Below are positions 1 to 11,749 of a DNA stretch of 64,000 nt, piece by piece. The notes below the pieces were generated by a model. The model had not been told where the DNA came from. It searched no databases and was given only the letters and a program-made list of their open reading frames with translations. Position 1 is the stretch's first letter, and every line of letters begins with the position of its first letter. Source of the stretch: Homalodisca vitripennis (Eukaryota > Arthropoda > Insecta > Hemiptera > Cicadellidae); assembly GCF_021130785.1 (NCBI RefSeq), contig NW_025778866.1, positions 1 through 64,000 on the forward strand, in the 5' to 3' direction. The position numbers and the translations under genes were made by a program.

Positions 1-147
1 TTTGTTAAATTGGTAATAAATACATAAAATCAACAAACATTAGTTTGTAGAGAATTTAATTCTGAAAAAATTGATATAATCAAAGTCTAAAATAAAACAG
101 AAATAAGTACCAAAAAATCGATTTTATTCAGTATAATACATTACTAG
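1..147. repeat. Left terminal inverted repeat of the 5' transposon
   Basis: Starts TTTGTTAAATTGGTAATAAA and runs to CATTACTAG at 147. It pairs with 1687-1833 as an inverted copy. The match stops at 148, where the two inner sequences diverge, which fixes the TIR length at about 147 bp. Confidence 0.88.
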
Positions 148-219
148 TTTTAAGCAAAATTAATCAGGTTGGGCCAACCGTACGCACCTTTTTATAATAG
201 ATGTTCGAAAATGATGCCT

Positions 220-1250
220 TCATTATCAATACATTTTGCAGCACGTTTGTGTATTGCTTTTGTTGCGTTTCTTAATTTTTTCAGGACTTCCCTGTATCTG
301 CACAGCCGAATCTATAATACGGGCAATTAATTCATCACGAGAATTCACTTTTGTCTTGTATACAATGTCTTTCATCCATCCCCAGATGCAATAATCCAAT
401 AGAGATAGATCTGGTGATCTTGGTGGCCAAGGGTGAGGCCCTCCACGACCAATCCAGTGTCCAGGAAATTGATGATTTAAAGTAAGCAGAAACGGCACGT
501 GAAAAGTGGGGAGGTCCTCCGTCATGCTGGAAGTACAAATTTTGTCTGAGATGTAAAGGAACATTCTCTAACAGCTGCGGCAAACTCTTCTTGAAGGAAA
601 TGCAAATAGAACTCCAGCATTAGGCGTCCAGGTAATATGAAAGGTCCAATCAGCCGATTGTGCAAAAGGCCACACCAGACATTGACGCTAAATCGGTGTT
701 GAAAGTTCTGTTCCACTACCTCATGTGGATTTTCTTCTGCCCATTAGTGTTCATTGTGCAAGTTATTGACACCATCTCGAGTGAATTGTGCCTCATCCGT
801 AAACAAAATACGCTTGTAGAGTTGATTATTAATATTCAAAAAGTTGCAAAACTCCAAGCGAAGCGGACCATCCCCTAGCTGTAGATGTTGAACCTTTTGT
901 TTATGAAACGGATAAATTTGTTTCGATTAAGTGACCTCCACACCGTTGACTGCGAAACTCCTATCCGCCTAGAAATACGTCGTGTACTTACACCTGGACT
1001 GCGATGAAACAGCATTAATAACAATATCATCATCAAGTTGGACAGCTCGTTCATAATTGGTTCTAGTACTTAGTAGTGATCCTGTTTCCCGAAGAGTACG
1101 AAAAGTTCCTGAAATTGTTTTGGTATCTGGAATCCTCCTATTAGGGTAACGTAGTTCATATTCTTCTACAGCAGCTCTAGCATTACCATTACAGTAACCC
1201 AAAATAAAAACCATATCAGCATATTCCTCTGATTTAAATAAGTAAGGCAT
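220..1250 (-). pseudogene. Frameshifted IS630-Tc1-mariner transposase, D-D spacing about 41
   Basis: The transposase reads on the minus strand from the start codon at 1248-1250. The N-terminal piece (MPYLFKSEEYADMVFILGYC...) resembles the DUF4817 helix-turn-helix found in insect transposases. Three catalytic aspartates are visible: FTDEAQF (D codon 795-797), QHDGGPPHF (521-523) and RSPDLSLLDY (394-396). The distance from the second to the third Asp is 127 bases, or 42 codon steps plus one base. This implies about 41 intervening residues and a single-base frameshift between AYF and the FPGHWIGRGG stretch. Further frame breaks lie near 970-880 and 720-580. A DD41D spacing is described for a few IS630-Tc1-mariner groups such as rosa; assignment to any of them is my inference. 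No intact reading frame covers the whole protein, so it is inactive as written. Confidence 0.85.
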
Positions 1251-1686
1251 TTTTTCGCAGAATAAACAATCGAATTATGACTCACAGAAAAATTGCATTT
1301 AATAACACGATTCACAGAACCCGATCTCCTGCTGTAGCTTGCAAAACACCACTAATACACAGTTCTAACGTAACAGTACAGGAATACCATTGTTGATCAG
1401 CTGTTATTCGTGCGTTACCAACTTAGAAAATTAATAAAACAAAAAACTGCATTTCGATGATTAGTAAACAATAATGGGAAAATGTTTGCTTCATTTATTT
1501 TCGAACATTTGATGTAAATTTTTTATAAAAAAAAAAATACAACGTAATAAAACATGATATTTTTATTTACAAACAAATTTATTTAACAGTTAATCTTGTT
1601 TTCTCAATATTTATCTCATCATTAAGGAAACAAACATTTTGTTTTTGTTTTATTTTAACTAAATACCGTACGTTATTTCTTTACAG

Positions 1687-1833
1687 CTAGTAATGTATTA
1701 TACCTGAATAAAATCGTTTTTTTGGTACTTATTTCTGTTTTATTTTAGACTTTGATTATATCAATTTTCTCAGAATTAAATTCTCTACAATTAATGTTTG
1801 TTGATTTTATGTATTTATTACCAATTTAACAAA
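1687..1833. repeat. Right terminal inverted repeat of the 5' transposon
   Basis: Starts CTAGTAATGTATTATACC and ends CCAATTTAACAAA at 1833. It is the reverse complement of 1-147 with a few single-base differences and short indels. The next base, 1834, begins flanking DNA. Confidence 0.88.
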
Positions 1834-2057
1834 GTTTATTGTACATCAAACTTAAAAAAAACATTGTTTCGTGCCCCAATTTTTTGCATTTAACCCTGAA
1901 TCCCTCAAAAAACTACTACAGGTACAGTTCTGAAAACCTATTTTATTAGCTTTAAAATCAGGTAAAAAATACATAAGAGAATCCTCCACGATCCGATATT
2001 TCTTACTTAATTAACCTTTACAAAAGTTCAGTATGGCTTTATTTTACTCTTTACCCA

Positions 2058-2206
2058 GGAATTCAGGCGAAATCTTTCGCTAGCTGTAACTCGCTAACGA
2101 AGCGTTTTCGGACCTATGTTTATTATATAACATTTTTTTCATTTTTTACTAGTACAATGTGCTGTAGAAGTGGGGGGAGAACTTCATGAATCACCCTGTA
2201 TATATT
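2058..2206 (+). repeat. Dispersed repeat family A, copy 1
   Basis: It contains CGAAATCTTTCGCTAGCTG followed by CTCGCTAACGAAGCG, and about 100 bp later ends with GAATCACCCTGTATA. The same two blocks at similar spacing recur at 26285-26425 (same strand) and, reversed, at 19400-19535. The shared CACCCTGTATA end suggests the terminus of a transposon family. No coding potential is visible in it. Confidence 0.65.
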
Positions 2207-3932
2207 CAAAATCGACCAACAAGATTATTATAATACTGTAAGAGGTAGATAGTTTTCAAGTGAGAACAGTTAAAAAAACATGTTTTCACCCCAATCGGTA
2301 TGTTGTTTGTTATGGTAACTGCCCTGAACAATATTATATAATATTACCACAATAGCATTGAATATGTAAGCACAGAATATTTTCCTTAAAAGTTCATAAA
2401 AATTTTACTTATATTTAATACAAAATATCATTATTTTTATAACTAAGGGTGGATAAATATCCAGGCAATATAAATCTTGAGATCTTGAGCGTGACATTAT
2501 ATAATTATTAAATATATATTGTTATATTATTTCTCCTTTTAAAAATACCTGTTGCAAAATACTGAAATGCATTACATTTGAAAAAACTACAAACTAGTTC
2601 TAGTAACGGAAACATGAACTCTATATTACATAATATTAGATTTTTAAACTAAATAATTCTGGATTTTAAATATTTATTTTTAAACTAGATACCGTTACTT
2701 TATTAAAAATCATCTGTAAAGTCTTGGTGTCAAAGGAAATAGGTCGGTAGAGCAACTATCGAGAGCAACGTTTAAGTCTTTCTAAGTAATAACCATTTTT
2801 GAAAGAAAGTATAATGTTGTGAAGTAAATTATCTTTGAGTTCTCAGCTATTGCAGGCAGCGACACAAAATTGCATTCTTTGAAGTGGTTTTACGCTGTAG
2901 AGTTTGTAAGTTTTCCATAACCACTATGATCAATAATTGAATGTGTTTGCTTTTATTGTACGCTGTTCGAAATATCACCTATTATTTTAAGAGGATTTCC
3001 CACCTATTCAGGATAAAAACGTTCACACATCCGTTGGTAGACTCCTATATCAGTCCACACCCTAAAATCATGAAAATATTAATTCCGACAAAAGCCATCC
3101 GAAAGTAATACCATCGACACTTAGGTATGCGGTCATCCACATTGACATTTACTTTTACAAGCTCTACTACCATTGCTCTGTTTTTTATACGAAAGATTTG
3201 CTTTATAAATCTAACATTAAAACTTACTCAAGGGTCAAATACTACCGTCAATAAAGAACATAGTATACCATTTACACTTACTTATTTTGGAAAGTACCAA
3301 CATGTAAAAGTCAATAAATAATGCAAAGCACATAGTTTTGAGAACATCCCTGTAGCTTATAAGTTTGTTTATGTCCAAAGTTTGTACATTAAGCAGCTTA
3401 GCTCTAAACAGGTCTTGGAGTAACACTTGTATCTGCATCATACTTATAGACTGCAATATCCTTCATGCAGTAGACGTTGTTTATTCCTGTAGACATAATC
3501 GTATTTTGCTACTTCCAAATGTTATTATGACATTTTAAGGTAAATAAGTATTTTATATGAAGCAAAAATAAACGTAAAATATTGAAATGTCCCATACACG
3601 AACAAATATGTCGAAGAATAAACCCTAGATAGCCATATATGTTCGATATTAAAAAGTAGCCTTTTCTGGGTACTAGATAAATATTTTCATAATTTGCTGT
3701 CATTATTTAATAACAAATTTTGTATAGCTTATAACATCCATTTGTATTATAAAATAGTGTCTTGTTGTTTGGAGTTGTTGCTGTATTTTAGAAATGGACT
3801 AAGTCTAAAAAAAGATCTTAAGATATTTCCACAAAATATTCCGAAATGGTTTTTCTCATTCCCTCATTTTATTACATTAACAGATGAAAGTTCCAAATTA
3901 TGTTAAGTGATTGCATTACTTTAAATGTTTAA
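2207..3932. other. AT-rich sequence, no gene seen
   Basis: Only short open frames without recognisable domains occur on either strand, and codon use looks random. I see no TIR, RNA gene or microsatellite here. Confidence 0.5.
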
Positions 3933-4066
3933 AGTAAATGCTTTCATTTACTGTAGTAAATGAAAGCATTTACTACAGTCTATGTAGTAAATGTAGTCTA
4001 TGTAGTACTACAGTCTATACATAAACATTTTTTACTCCCAGTCTATGTATAGACTGGGAGTAAAAA
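3933..4066. repeat. Cluster of perfect hairpins
   Basis: Two perfect inverted repeats flank a short stretch of direct repeats. The first has 20-nt arms (3933-3952 and 3955-3974) around GT; the left arm is AGTAAATGCTTTCATTTACT. The second has 18-nt arms (4029-4046 and 4049-4066) around GT; the left arm is TTTTTACTCCCAGTCTAT. Between them GTCTATGTAGTA-like words repeat several times. No promoter-terminator context exists for a transcription-terminator reading. Confidence 0.85.
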
Positions 4067-6449
4067 GATTCCTATATGGCGGAGGGAGTAATAATGAGAT
4101 CAACAGTGAAATACACATAGGAAAAGACAAACAACCTACGAAAATAAATGTGACAAAACCCTTAATATCCGAGCTTTAAAATTGTCTCAAAAACTTTTAT
4201 TGAATTTTAATAAATGCCTAAGAATTATGAGAGATAATGAGTTTATATTTCAACCAAAGATCACAGTAAGTGAAAAGTAAGAGAAAAATTACTGAGGAAT
4301 TTTTTTAATATTTACCGTCAAGAAACAAGTGATGTATATTTAAATCTATTTTTAAAATTGGCAACAAAGAAAAAGTGATCGTACTGCAGATTTAAACTGA
4401 TTTCTTGTATCATTTAAGATTGCCCAAAATACTCTTTTTTTGCCCAAAAATTACTGTTTTCTCCACAATCATCAAAAACAAATTTTAAACAAAAAAGGCC
4501 CGCATATACATGAAAGTTCGCATAAAGATTCATTTCTATATTAGCAAGTTTGATAATGATGCATTAAAAAAATATTTAGATCGGTATTAAGGGAAATGAT
4601 TATGGAAACGAATGAATCGCAGAATAAATACATTTGTAAGTATAAATGTGATACATTGATTAAAACCTCATCTGAGCTTGACTGGGTGGGGTATACTCCT
4701 ACGTGATATAATATAAATCTAGATTGTAAGTCGTATAGTTTGCCTATATGTACCTAAAGGCAAATGCAGCAGTGAATTTCAATTGGAGCCATCTTAAATA
4801 TAAAGAAATGTGACCATTCAAAGGGCATTCGAGTGTCATTGGTTGCTTTCATAAATTCTATAAAGTGGGATATTGAAAATATTTTACAGCAATTATAAAA
4901 AACAATAGTTATTCAGCATGCTACCGTAAACTATTAACAAAGTGCAGTTTGGACAGTATATTGTTGGCTACGATTAAAGCATGTGACAACTCATCAACAA
5001 ATAAAGCATTAACAAGAAGTAACGAAATCAAATTTAATAAGAGAATATAACAGTAATCATCAACAAAACTAGCACCAAACTAAAAATATTTAATCATTAC
5101 ATTTAATAGTCGCAATAACACTTATTGATAAGTTGTTATTTTTGTAAGGCTTCTTCAGACACATCACAAAAGTAAAACGTGTGTCTACCAATAAAACAAG
5201 TGACTGGTTATAGTTATTTTTAAAATTAGTTATGAATTAAGAAACCCCAATATAAGTTCAATCTCCAATAACGTCACGTTATTTCCTAGTGGTTTACATT
5301 GCAAATGATACCCAATAATTTACTAAAAACAAAACAAAGATAACAGTATATACAATCTAATTAAAACGGCGCTATAACCTATACCAAATGCAATATGTGA
5401 AAACATTTTTTAACTTACACTACAGAATTCTCTAATAAACGATACGTAAGTATCTCTAGTAAAGTTAAACAAGAATAAACATTACAGGAAAGTCAACATG
5501 CAACAACTTATCATCGATGGTTGAAGTTGTAATGCAGAACTTCGATAAAGGAACATTTTTGTCAATCGAGTAAGTATAGTGCATTGTAGTCAGTGTGGAG
5601 GAACAGGAAAGAGAGGGGAAGAGACCAGAATTTTTGCTCTCGTGCTGAGGTAAAAACTCTCTTTCTCTAACCACAGCACATAAAGATATAAAGGATATAT
5701 ACCACACACCCTACACTCTAGAAGGACCGACATGATCCATTTGTTACTTTGTGGGTAAAGTAGATAAGCTTTAATACGACCAAGATAAATTTGGATTTAT
5801 CGTTAACGAGCAAAATACATTTATCATATTATATTTTGCCATACTAAAATTTACCCATAATAAATACTTACCGCAGTAGCATGTTGTATAAGTTCTACTC
5901 TTTATACAATTAAGTAAAAACTTTATTTATTGTTTAACCTGTGTTTGAGTTTAACTATAAGACTAATAATTCCTTATGGGCTATAGTAACTTTGTGCTGT
6001 AACTTTATAAATGTTTCCAAAACCAAATTAAATCCTTCAGTATCTGATAGCAATACTTTAAGAGGTTTTAAATTACTTTTTCTTTTAAAACGTCAAAAGT
6101 TTGAGTACGGAACTTTTCATTTCGATTTGTGTACTTCAATCTGCTGTAAGGAACGAAATTATGACACAGCAGAGCAAGAAAGGTTAAGGTAAGGCAGGGC
6201 TTGGCATGGTTAAGGACAGACAGCGCAGTGACCACAATAGGATCAGGCTCATTACTGGCCTTGTCCGTGTACACACACATAATAGAGTACAAGCAGGACC
6301 GGCAGTCATATTGGCTTACTAACTGCATAGGGAGTTAATAACGTATATTTTGTATAGAATATTAAACCTAGACAGATTATTTTACGTTTATTAAAGAATA
6401 TTTGTGGTATAAAATACAACAGATAATTGTATAAACGGTATATGGATTA
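4067..6449. other. AT-rich sequence, no gene seen
   Basis: Open frames at 5465-5707 (minus) and 5941-6192 (plus) are 80-83 codons long but show no domain, bias or splice context. I treat them as chance frames. No repeats beyond AT-rich simple sequence were recognised. Confidence 0.45.
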
Positions 6450-6725
6450 TATAGTATTAGTTAAAAGTATAGATACACTCTGTTTAGTTTTTTATGGATA
6501 AATATGGAGAGATGAAACTTATGACACCTTTATATGATTATATTTTTACATTAAACATTTTTGAGCCGCCCCTCCAACATCCCATTTTTGGGACAATGGG
6601 CAAAGTTGTAACAGTGACTAAAACGTTCACTTTTATTTCCTAGAAAGGTGCCTGGATTTCCATTCCTCTCTCTTTATAAACCAAAAACTATACATAGTGT
6701 ATCCATACTTTTAACTCACACTGTA
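6450..6725. mobile_element. TA-flanked MITE of Tc1/mariner type
   Basis: The left end reads TATAGTATTAGTTAAAAGTA. The reverse complement of the right end reads TACAGTGTGAGTTAAAAGTA. The two ends remain alignable for about 60 bp inward (to about 6511 and from about 6664). Both ends start with TA, as expected of the Tc1/mariner TA target duplication. The 276-bp element has no coding capacity. Its core, about 6555-6600, contains a CCCATTTTTGGGAC stretch that could fold. Confidence 0.75.
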
Positions 6726-7199
6726 TACATGTATGGTTAAGTGTGACAATTTTTGATTGTATTTATATCTCGGGAAATGTTTTTTGTTTGAAAAATAATC
6801 CTACAAAAGTTTTGAATATAATGAACTTACGAAAATATTTCTCTTATACATCTATAGTAACTGTTAATAACTATGCTATTATTTCAATTTAATTAATTGA
6901 TCTAACAACTTTTAAAGCTATATTAAATATTTTTTTCTTGCTATAACAATTGAAATATTGACAACTTATAAGTATATACTTTGTAATTTTAAATATGGAA
7001 TTAAATATTTAAATTAGAATCCACATGCCAGTTGTGAAAGTCAATTTAAAACTATAACAATTCAGAACAGGTCTATTTAAAGTAGAAAGAAAATCCTACG
7101 ACTTACAATAACTTCAAATATGTGTCCTCTTTTACAGGAATCTAGGTAAAATCGCTAGTACGATAAATAATTCACGAAAATTACACATTTTATAAATAA

Positions 7200-7330
7200 A
7201 AAATCATAAAAACTACTTCTTCTCTTAATTGGAGTGAGACGAATTCCTCACAGAATGTAACGAAATTGGGTGTGTACATCTCAATGTTAATTAAGATTTG
7301 CTAATACTGAGTTACAGTCCACTGATAAGT
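7200..7330. repeat. Dispersed repeat family B, part 1
   Basis: It shares CTTCTCTTAATTGGAGTGAG with a downstream GCTAATACTGAGTTACAGTC block. Related blocks occur at 21030-21075 and 21199-21232, where a TA microsatellite lies between them. Same orientation, clearly diverged. Confidence 0.55.
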
Positions 7331-7543
7331 GCAATAATACACAATAGCTTAAAATTATAAATGGGGTTGTACTTTAACTTTTAAACATACAATCCATTGA
7401 TTACATAAAATACACACGAAGGCTCAGGTTCTGAATCCAAACAGACAGAGAGAGAGAGAGACAGGGATAATAAAGACAACGTTATTACATAAAAAAACGA
7501 AAATGAAATATAATAGAACTCAACAAATGATAACCCAAAACCC

Positions 7544-7737
7544 ATCTCATGAATAATTCTGCCTGGAGGCATCGTTTGATGAAGTATTCATTTGTTTTGA
7601 AAATCTAAGGCTACTGTTGTAAATTTTACTCAATGAATATATCTCATGAATAATTCTGCCCAGGCTTACCGTTTGATAAAGATTTTTTTACATTTTGAAA
7701 ATTCAATTCCGTTTTACATATTGATGATAATAAAACG
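7544..7737. repeat. 97-bp tandem duplication, two diverged copies
   Basis: ATCTCATGAATAATTCTGCC begins at 7544 and again at 7641, giving a 97-bp period. Downstream words (CGTTTGATGAAG and CGTTTGATAAAG; ATTTTGAAAATTC-like) stay in register. A GA-rich tract lies just upstream at 7447-7461. Confidence 0.7.
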
Positions 7738-8219
7738 TTACACCTTATTTTACACTATTGTACGATAGATTTTCGGCCTGTAGTTTAAAACTATTTAAAA
7801 AAAAAGTTAGAAGCCACATACTAGATTAAGTTGTTTGGGATTTGAAAAGAATGCAGTACATACTTCTGTTGTAATATAGTGAAGTTAGTGGCTTCTTATA
7901 AACTATTATGGTGTGATAATGGACTTATACAAATAATAAATATAATTCATTAATAAAGTAATATTTTATATAATTACTATAAAAACTAGTTTCGACCCCT
8001 TTATTTTCAGATCAGTTTAATTTACTTACTTGAAAATTTGGTTCTTTCTACTGACATATATTTTACCTGTACATTTAAATGTTTTAGTCATAATGAATAG
8101 AAATATATAGTTCTTGTTTCGAATTACCTGTATTCTACTACATTTATTATTCAAAACTTTTATTTCAATTTTTGAAGTTATTCCTGAACAATTGTATTGA
8201 TTATATTAATATAAGTTTA

Positions 8220-8520
8220 TGATTACTTAAATGTATGAAATGCTTTCTGCATACGTCAAAAAAATAGTGATCTGCATAGACGTTTTCAGGAAGATGAATC
8301 AATTCTATATTTAAAACGTTTGAAAATTTATATAATATAAAGTTAACAGATAGCTTAGATCTCAATAACTTATTGGACAGCAGTGAATAGTCATCAGTCT
8401 TCGTCCGTTATGAATAATGCATTTGCCTACAGCGAGACACTATCTCTGATCGATTTAAATTTATTTTATCGTATCTTTCACTGCATCTCAATAAAGCGTC
8501 TACATTGTTGATTGAATATA
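8220..8520. repeat. Dispersed repeat family B, part 2
   Basis: The segment from about 8220 to 8520 aligns with 20405-20700 in the same orientation. Shared landmarks include AACTTATTGGACAGC, TTTGCCTACAGCGAGAC and ATCTCAATAAAGC, with point differences throughout. There is no coding capacity. Confidence 0.7.
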
Positions 8521-9341
8521 CATATGAGCTCTATTTACTAGTAATGTAAAAGCAATAAAAACACAAACAACTTTCAGTCGGACTTTCTTTATAGTGTAAT
8601 TATGTTTTAATTTTTGTATTCAATAGTATCATTCTTATCCATTTGTGAATAAATCCTATTGTACTATCTAAGGTATACAAACAATACAATACCTATTTTA
8701 AATGCACTTGTAACAGAATGTTCTCTTAACTTTCACATACTATATTCACAGATTTTGATCCACTATTTAAGCTTTTGAACACGTGAGTAAATTATTATTG
8801 TGTAGTATTACATACAAAATTATTTTTTTTTTAATTAGGACATGTTTATTTTCTGTATAGGTGGGATTAGAGAATAATTATAGAGATATAAATTTAAATG
8901 ATCGTCATTAAAAAATAAATATAATATTCTACATCGTTACACATCCCAGAAAAACTATTATTTTACACAACCTAAACAATATTTTTAATTTTTATTTAAA
9001 TGTTTAATAAATATCGCCAATACGCATCATTACTAGGTTACACATCGTACAACAGTCATATTGAAACCTCATGAGATGAAAAAATGTGTTGAAGAAAAGT
9101 ATGTTTCTGTTGTAAGGAATTTGTAAACAGAATTGTTAATGTTGGTCTATAATGAGGATTAGCTGATGTAGCTAACAAAACGTAGCTATGCTAGGAAGGG
9201 TTGATTCGATGTACATTTTGAGTCAAGTTCGTCTAAAGAGCACCTGATGAGGCGATGGGAATACCCAATTCACAAATATAACACTATATTTTGTAGTAAA
9301 GGTTTCTCTCATATCGAAACTATTTTAAGAATTAATTTTGA

Positions 9342-9485
9342 GCTTCTTCGTCTTATTATTTGACTTTTCTGGGTCTCTCCAGATGAACATGAGTGCAGAT
9401 TCTAGGAATCTAGTCTGTGACAGCGTCAGATTCCAGGACGCTGCACTAAGAGAAAGGTGAACTAGAGCTGAACTTAATATTCACA
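9342..9485. repeat. Dispersed repeat family C, copy 1
   Basis: It contains GTCTGTGACAGCGTCAGATT and GAGCTGAACTTAATATTCAC. An inverted, diverged copy sits at 29240-29400, where the reverse complement reads GTCTGTGACAGTGTCAGATT. Two copies in the window, no protein. Confidence 0.65.
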
Positions 9486-9599
9486 CCAATTAAATAGCAC
9501 TTACCACGTGAAAAAATACTGCCAAGAAAACAATAAAGGGCCAAAAACTGACAATTGGTTGAAAAACGGCAAAAAATAAGTGTTCCAGCAACCTGAAGT

Positions 9600-10375
9600 T
9601 AATTATTGAAGGAGGAAAGTACCTTGGTATTAACTTGGACAACAAACTATCATGGGCACTACATATCAACCAATTATGCAAAATGCTTAGCTACATTCTG
9701 TATGTCCTAAGGCGACTCAAACGAATAAGTAATAATGACACAGTAAGAACTGCATACTTTGCACTATTCGAGTTAATATTTGATATGGACTGCCTGTCAT
9801 CTAAGTCTAATGTAGAAAGATTCCAGAAACTACATAAAGCCATCCGCATACTTATAGGCCTTGGCCACCAAGAACCATGTACAGCAGCCTCTACAAGTAA
9901 AAAATTACTGAAAACCGTGTTTCTGTATTTGAAACTACAATGGTTGCATGAAATCAAAACATAAGGATGGGGATGCACTTTCACTCCCACAACACATGAC
10001 TACCCTCACAGGCTCACAGTTTTTAAAAAGCAACAATCTTACATTGGAGCCGAATTTATAACACCTTGCCCGAAGCAATAACAAACGTCAACCAAGAACA
10101 CATGTGGAAACATCTCTCTGCTTGGGTTCTTGAGTGGCCCTTATAGACAAATGAAGAGTTCCTAAACTGGATTGAAGACACACAACTCGAGTAGAAGAGC
10201 TTTAAGTCTTCCTTTTTATAGCGTGACTTTCCTACACAAACTGAAGAGAAGAAGAAGAAATTACCAATTCTTTTTGAAAACTTTTAGCAATATTATTGTA
10301 TTGACAATGGACAGATCTCAAAGATCCATACAACAGCAATGTAATAAATACAGAAAATAAAATAAATAATAAATG
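9600..10375 (+). pseudogene. LINE reverse transcriptase, C-terminal fragment plus 3' UTR
   Basis: In the plus strand the frame from 9635 to 9964, preceded by KYLGINLDNKLSW (about 9608-9650), matches the thumb region after the reverse transcriptase palm in jockey/CR1-type non-LTR retrotransposons. There a YLGxxxDxxLSW motif is followed by a region like RTAYFALFEL. A second piece, about 10040-10190, reads YNTLPEAITNVNQEHMWKHL, which fits the usual C-terminal end of such proteins. The palm and endonuclease are absent, so this is a 5'-truncated copy. The usual YGI...WG stretch has degenerated. It ends in an A-rich tail of AATAAA-like words at about 10335-10375, a normal LINE 3' end. The clade cannot be fixed from this part. 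Confidence 0.8.
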
Positions 10376-11640
10376 ATTGTTTCGAAATGTAAATGAACTT
10401 AAAAGTGGTTTTTCCACTATAGATTGGATTTCCCTTTATCCCGTAATAGTCTTCTTAGTCCTACGTATGTGTATATATTATCTTTATCGGGATAACAATT
10501 CAAATTCAACTATGGTACTGGAAATATTTTAGACCGAAAGTAAATTACAAGAGCACGAGTTAGACGCTTTTCGACCGAAGTAGATGCCTAAGAGGTACAT
10601 ACATATATCGGTATATCGGTTTCTTGATCGGTATAAAAAAGGCAAACTAAATTGTGGCACCGTATGTGAATTTAAATGGACGGAAGAAGGTACCTTTTAA
10701 CCGAAGTAGGCTACTCAGTCCTACATTTGTAAATATTTTGTTCTTCGACGGAAACTCCACTGCGATGTTGGAAATATTATTAATTTCAACAAGAAATGCT
10801 CTTATACGAGTAAAAACAATATAAGAGTTAGGTTTAAACTTTGATATTATTAACCATAAAAACTTAAATAATCTACCTGATTTATGCCTACTTTAGTATG
10901 AAAAGTTGTATAGACTTTGATTTTAAAAGTTGCGTGCGGAACCGTGGGTAACAGTTATTTAAATAATAAGATTCTATTTGTATAACAAATTTTGGTTTTG
11001 TCACTCTTTTGCCATGTTTATATATGTAAAGTCCATTGTACAGCGATATTGTAGATAAACAATGTAAATATTATATATGCTGGGACTATAAGAATAAGAC
11101 TTTCTCGATGGCCTAAAGGTAAATTATGAAAATAATGATGTGTGCGAGATCTTCTATTTGAGTAGCAGAGGTAAAGAAAAATTTAGTTTTACGTTATGGG
11201 GATTATTCTTTACAGTGTTTTATTTTGCGAAATTGTTTTGTTTTTAAACGGGTACTCACGTAAAATACACCGAGGCCTGTGAAGGTTCCTCAAAGTATTA
11301 CATATTCTTACAGGAAATAATTAAAAGTAAAAGGTTTATTTATACCACACTATACCCTTTAAGTCGTATTCTGCCTTAATTAAAATATTTATTGAAAGTT
11401 ATAGCAATAGGGATTATAAAACTACGTGCCTATAAACACTCTTTACAGCTTATTTCCAAACGGGTGTTTAACTTCAGGGATAAATTGCCTCACATATTTT
11501 AGTTATAGGTTATATAAATATAATCTGATTTTTATAACAAATAAAGAGAGATAAAATATTAGTATTATTAAATTATTATTATCAAAATGTGGTTTTTATG
11601 TAGCTTTGAATTATTTATGGATGTGCTTGAATATATTCTG
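10376..11640. other. AT-rich sequence with a faint duplicated segment
   Basis: Two diverged segments, about 10440-10560 and 10695-10810, share TTAGTCCTAC / TCAGTCCTAC, a GACGG- or GGGAT-like core and ACTGGAAATATT / GTTGGAAATATT in the same order. I see no gene. Confidence 0.35.
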
Positions 11641-11666
11641 GCGTGTGTGTGTTTGTGTGTGTGGGT

Positions 11667-11747
<81 letters not shown>

Positions 11748-11749
11748 TT
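11641..11749. repeat. GT microsatellite
   Basis: A nearly pure (GT)n tract of about 100 bases with a few interruptions near its left end. The open frames crossing it on both strands (poly-VC and poly-TH) are artefacts of the repeat. Confidence 0.97.

Larger units (their letters stand above)
1..1833 (-). mobile_element. IS630-Tc1-mariner-type DNA transposon with long TIRs
   Basis: The first 147 bases and bases 1687-1833 are inverted copies of each other with only a few differences. Between them, on the minus strand, lie the remains of a DDE/D transposase. The left end coincides with the window edge, so the target duplication and any extra left sequence cannot be seen. Unit length is at least 1833 bp. 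TIRs this long are unusual beside the roughly 30-bp TIRs of classical mariner, but long TIRs are known in several IS630-Tc1-mariner groups. Seen directly: TIRs and transposase motifs. Inferred: one autonomous-type insertion now inactivated by frameshifts. Confidence 0.85.

Noticed and set aside
4029..4066. Intrinsic bacterial transcription terminator (hairpin with T-run)
   Set aside because: The T-run is part of the palindrome itself and the genomic context is eukaryotic, with no upstream gene.
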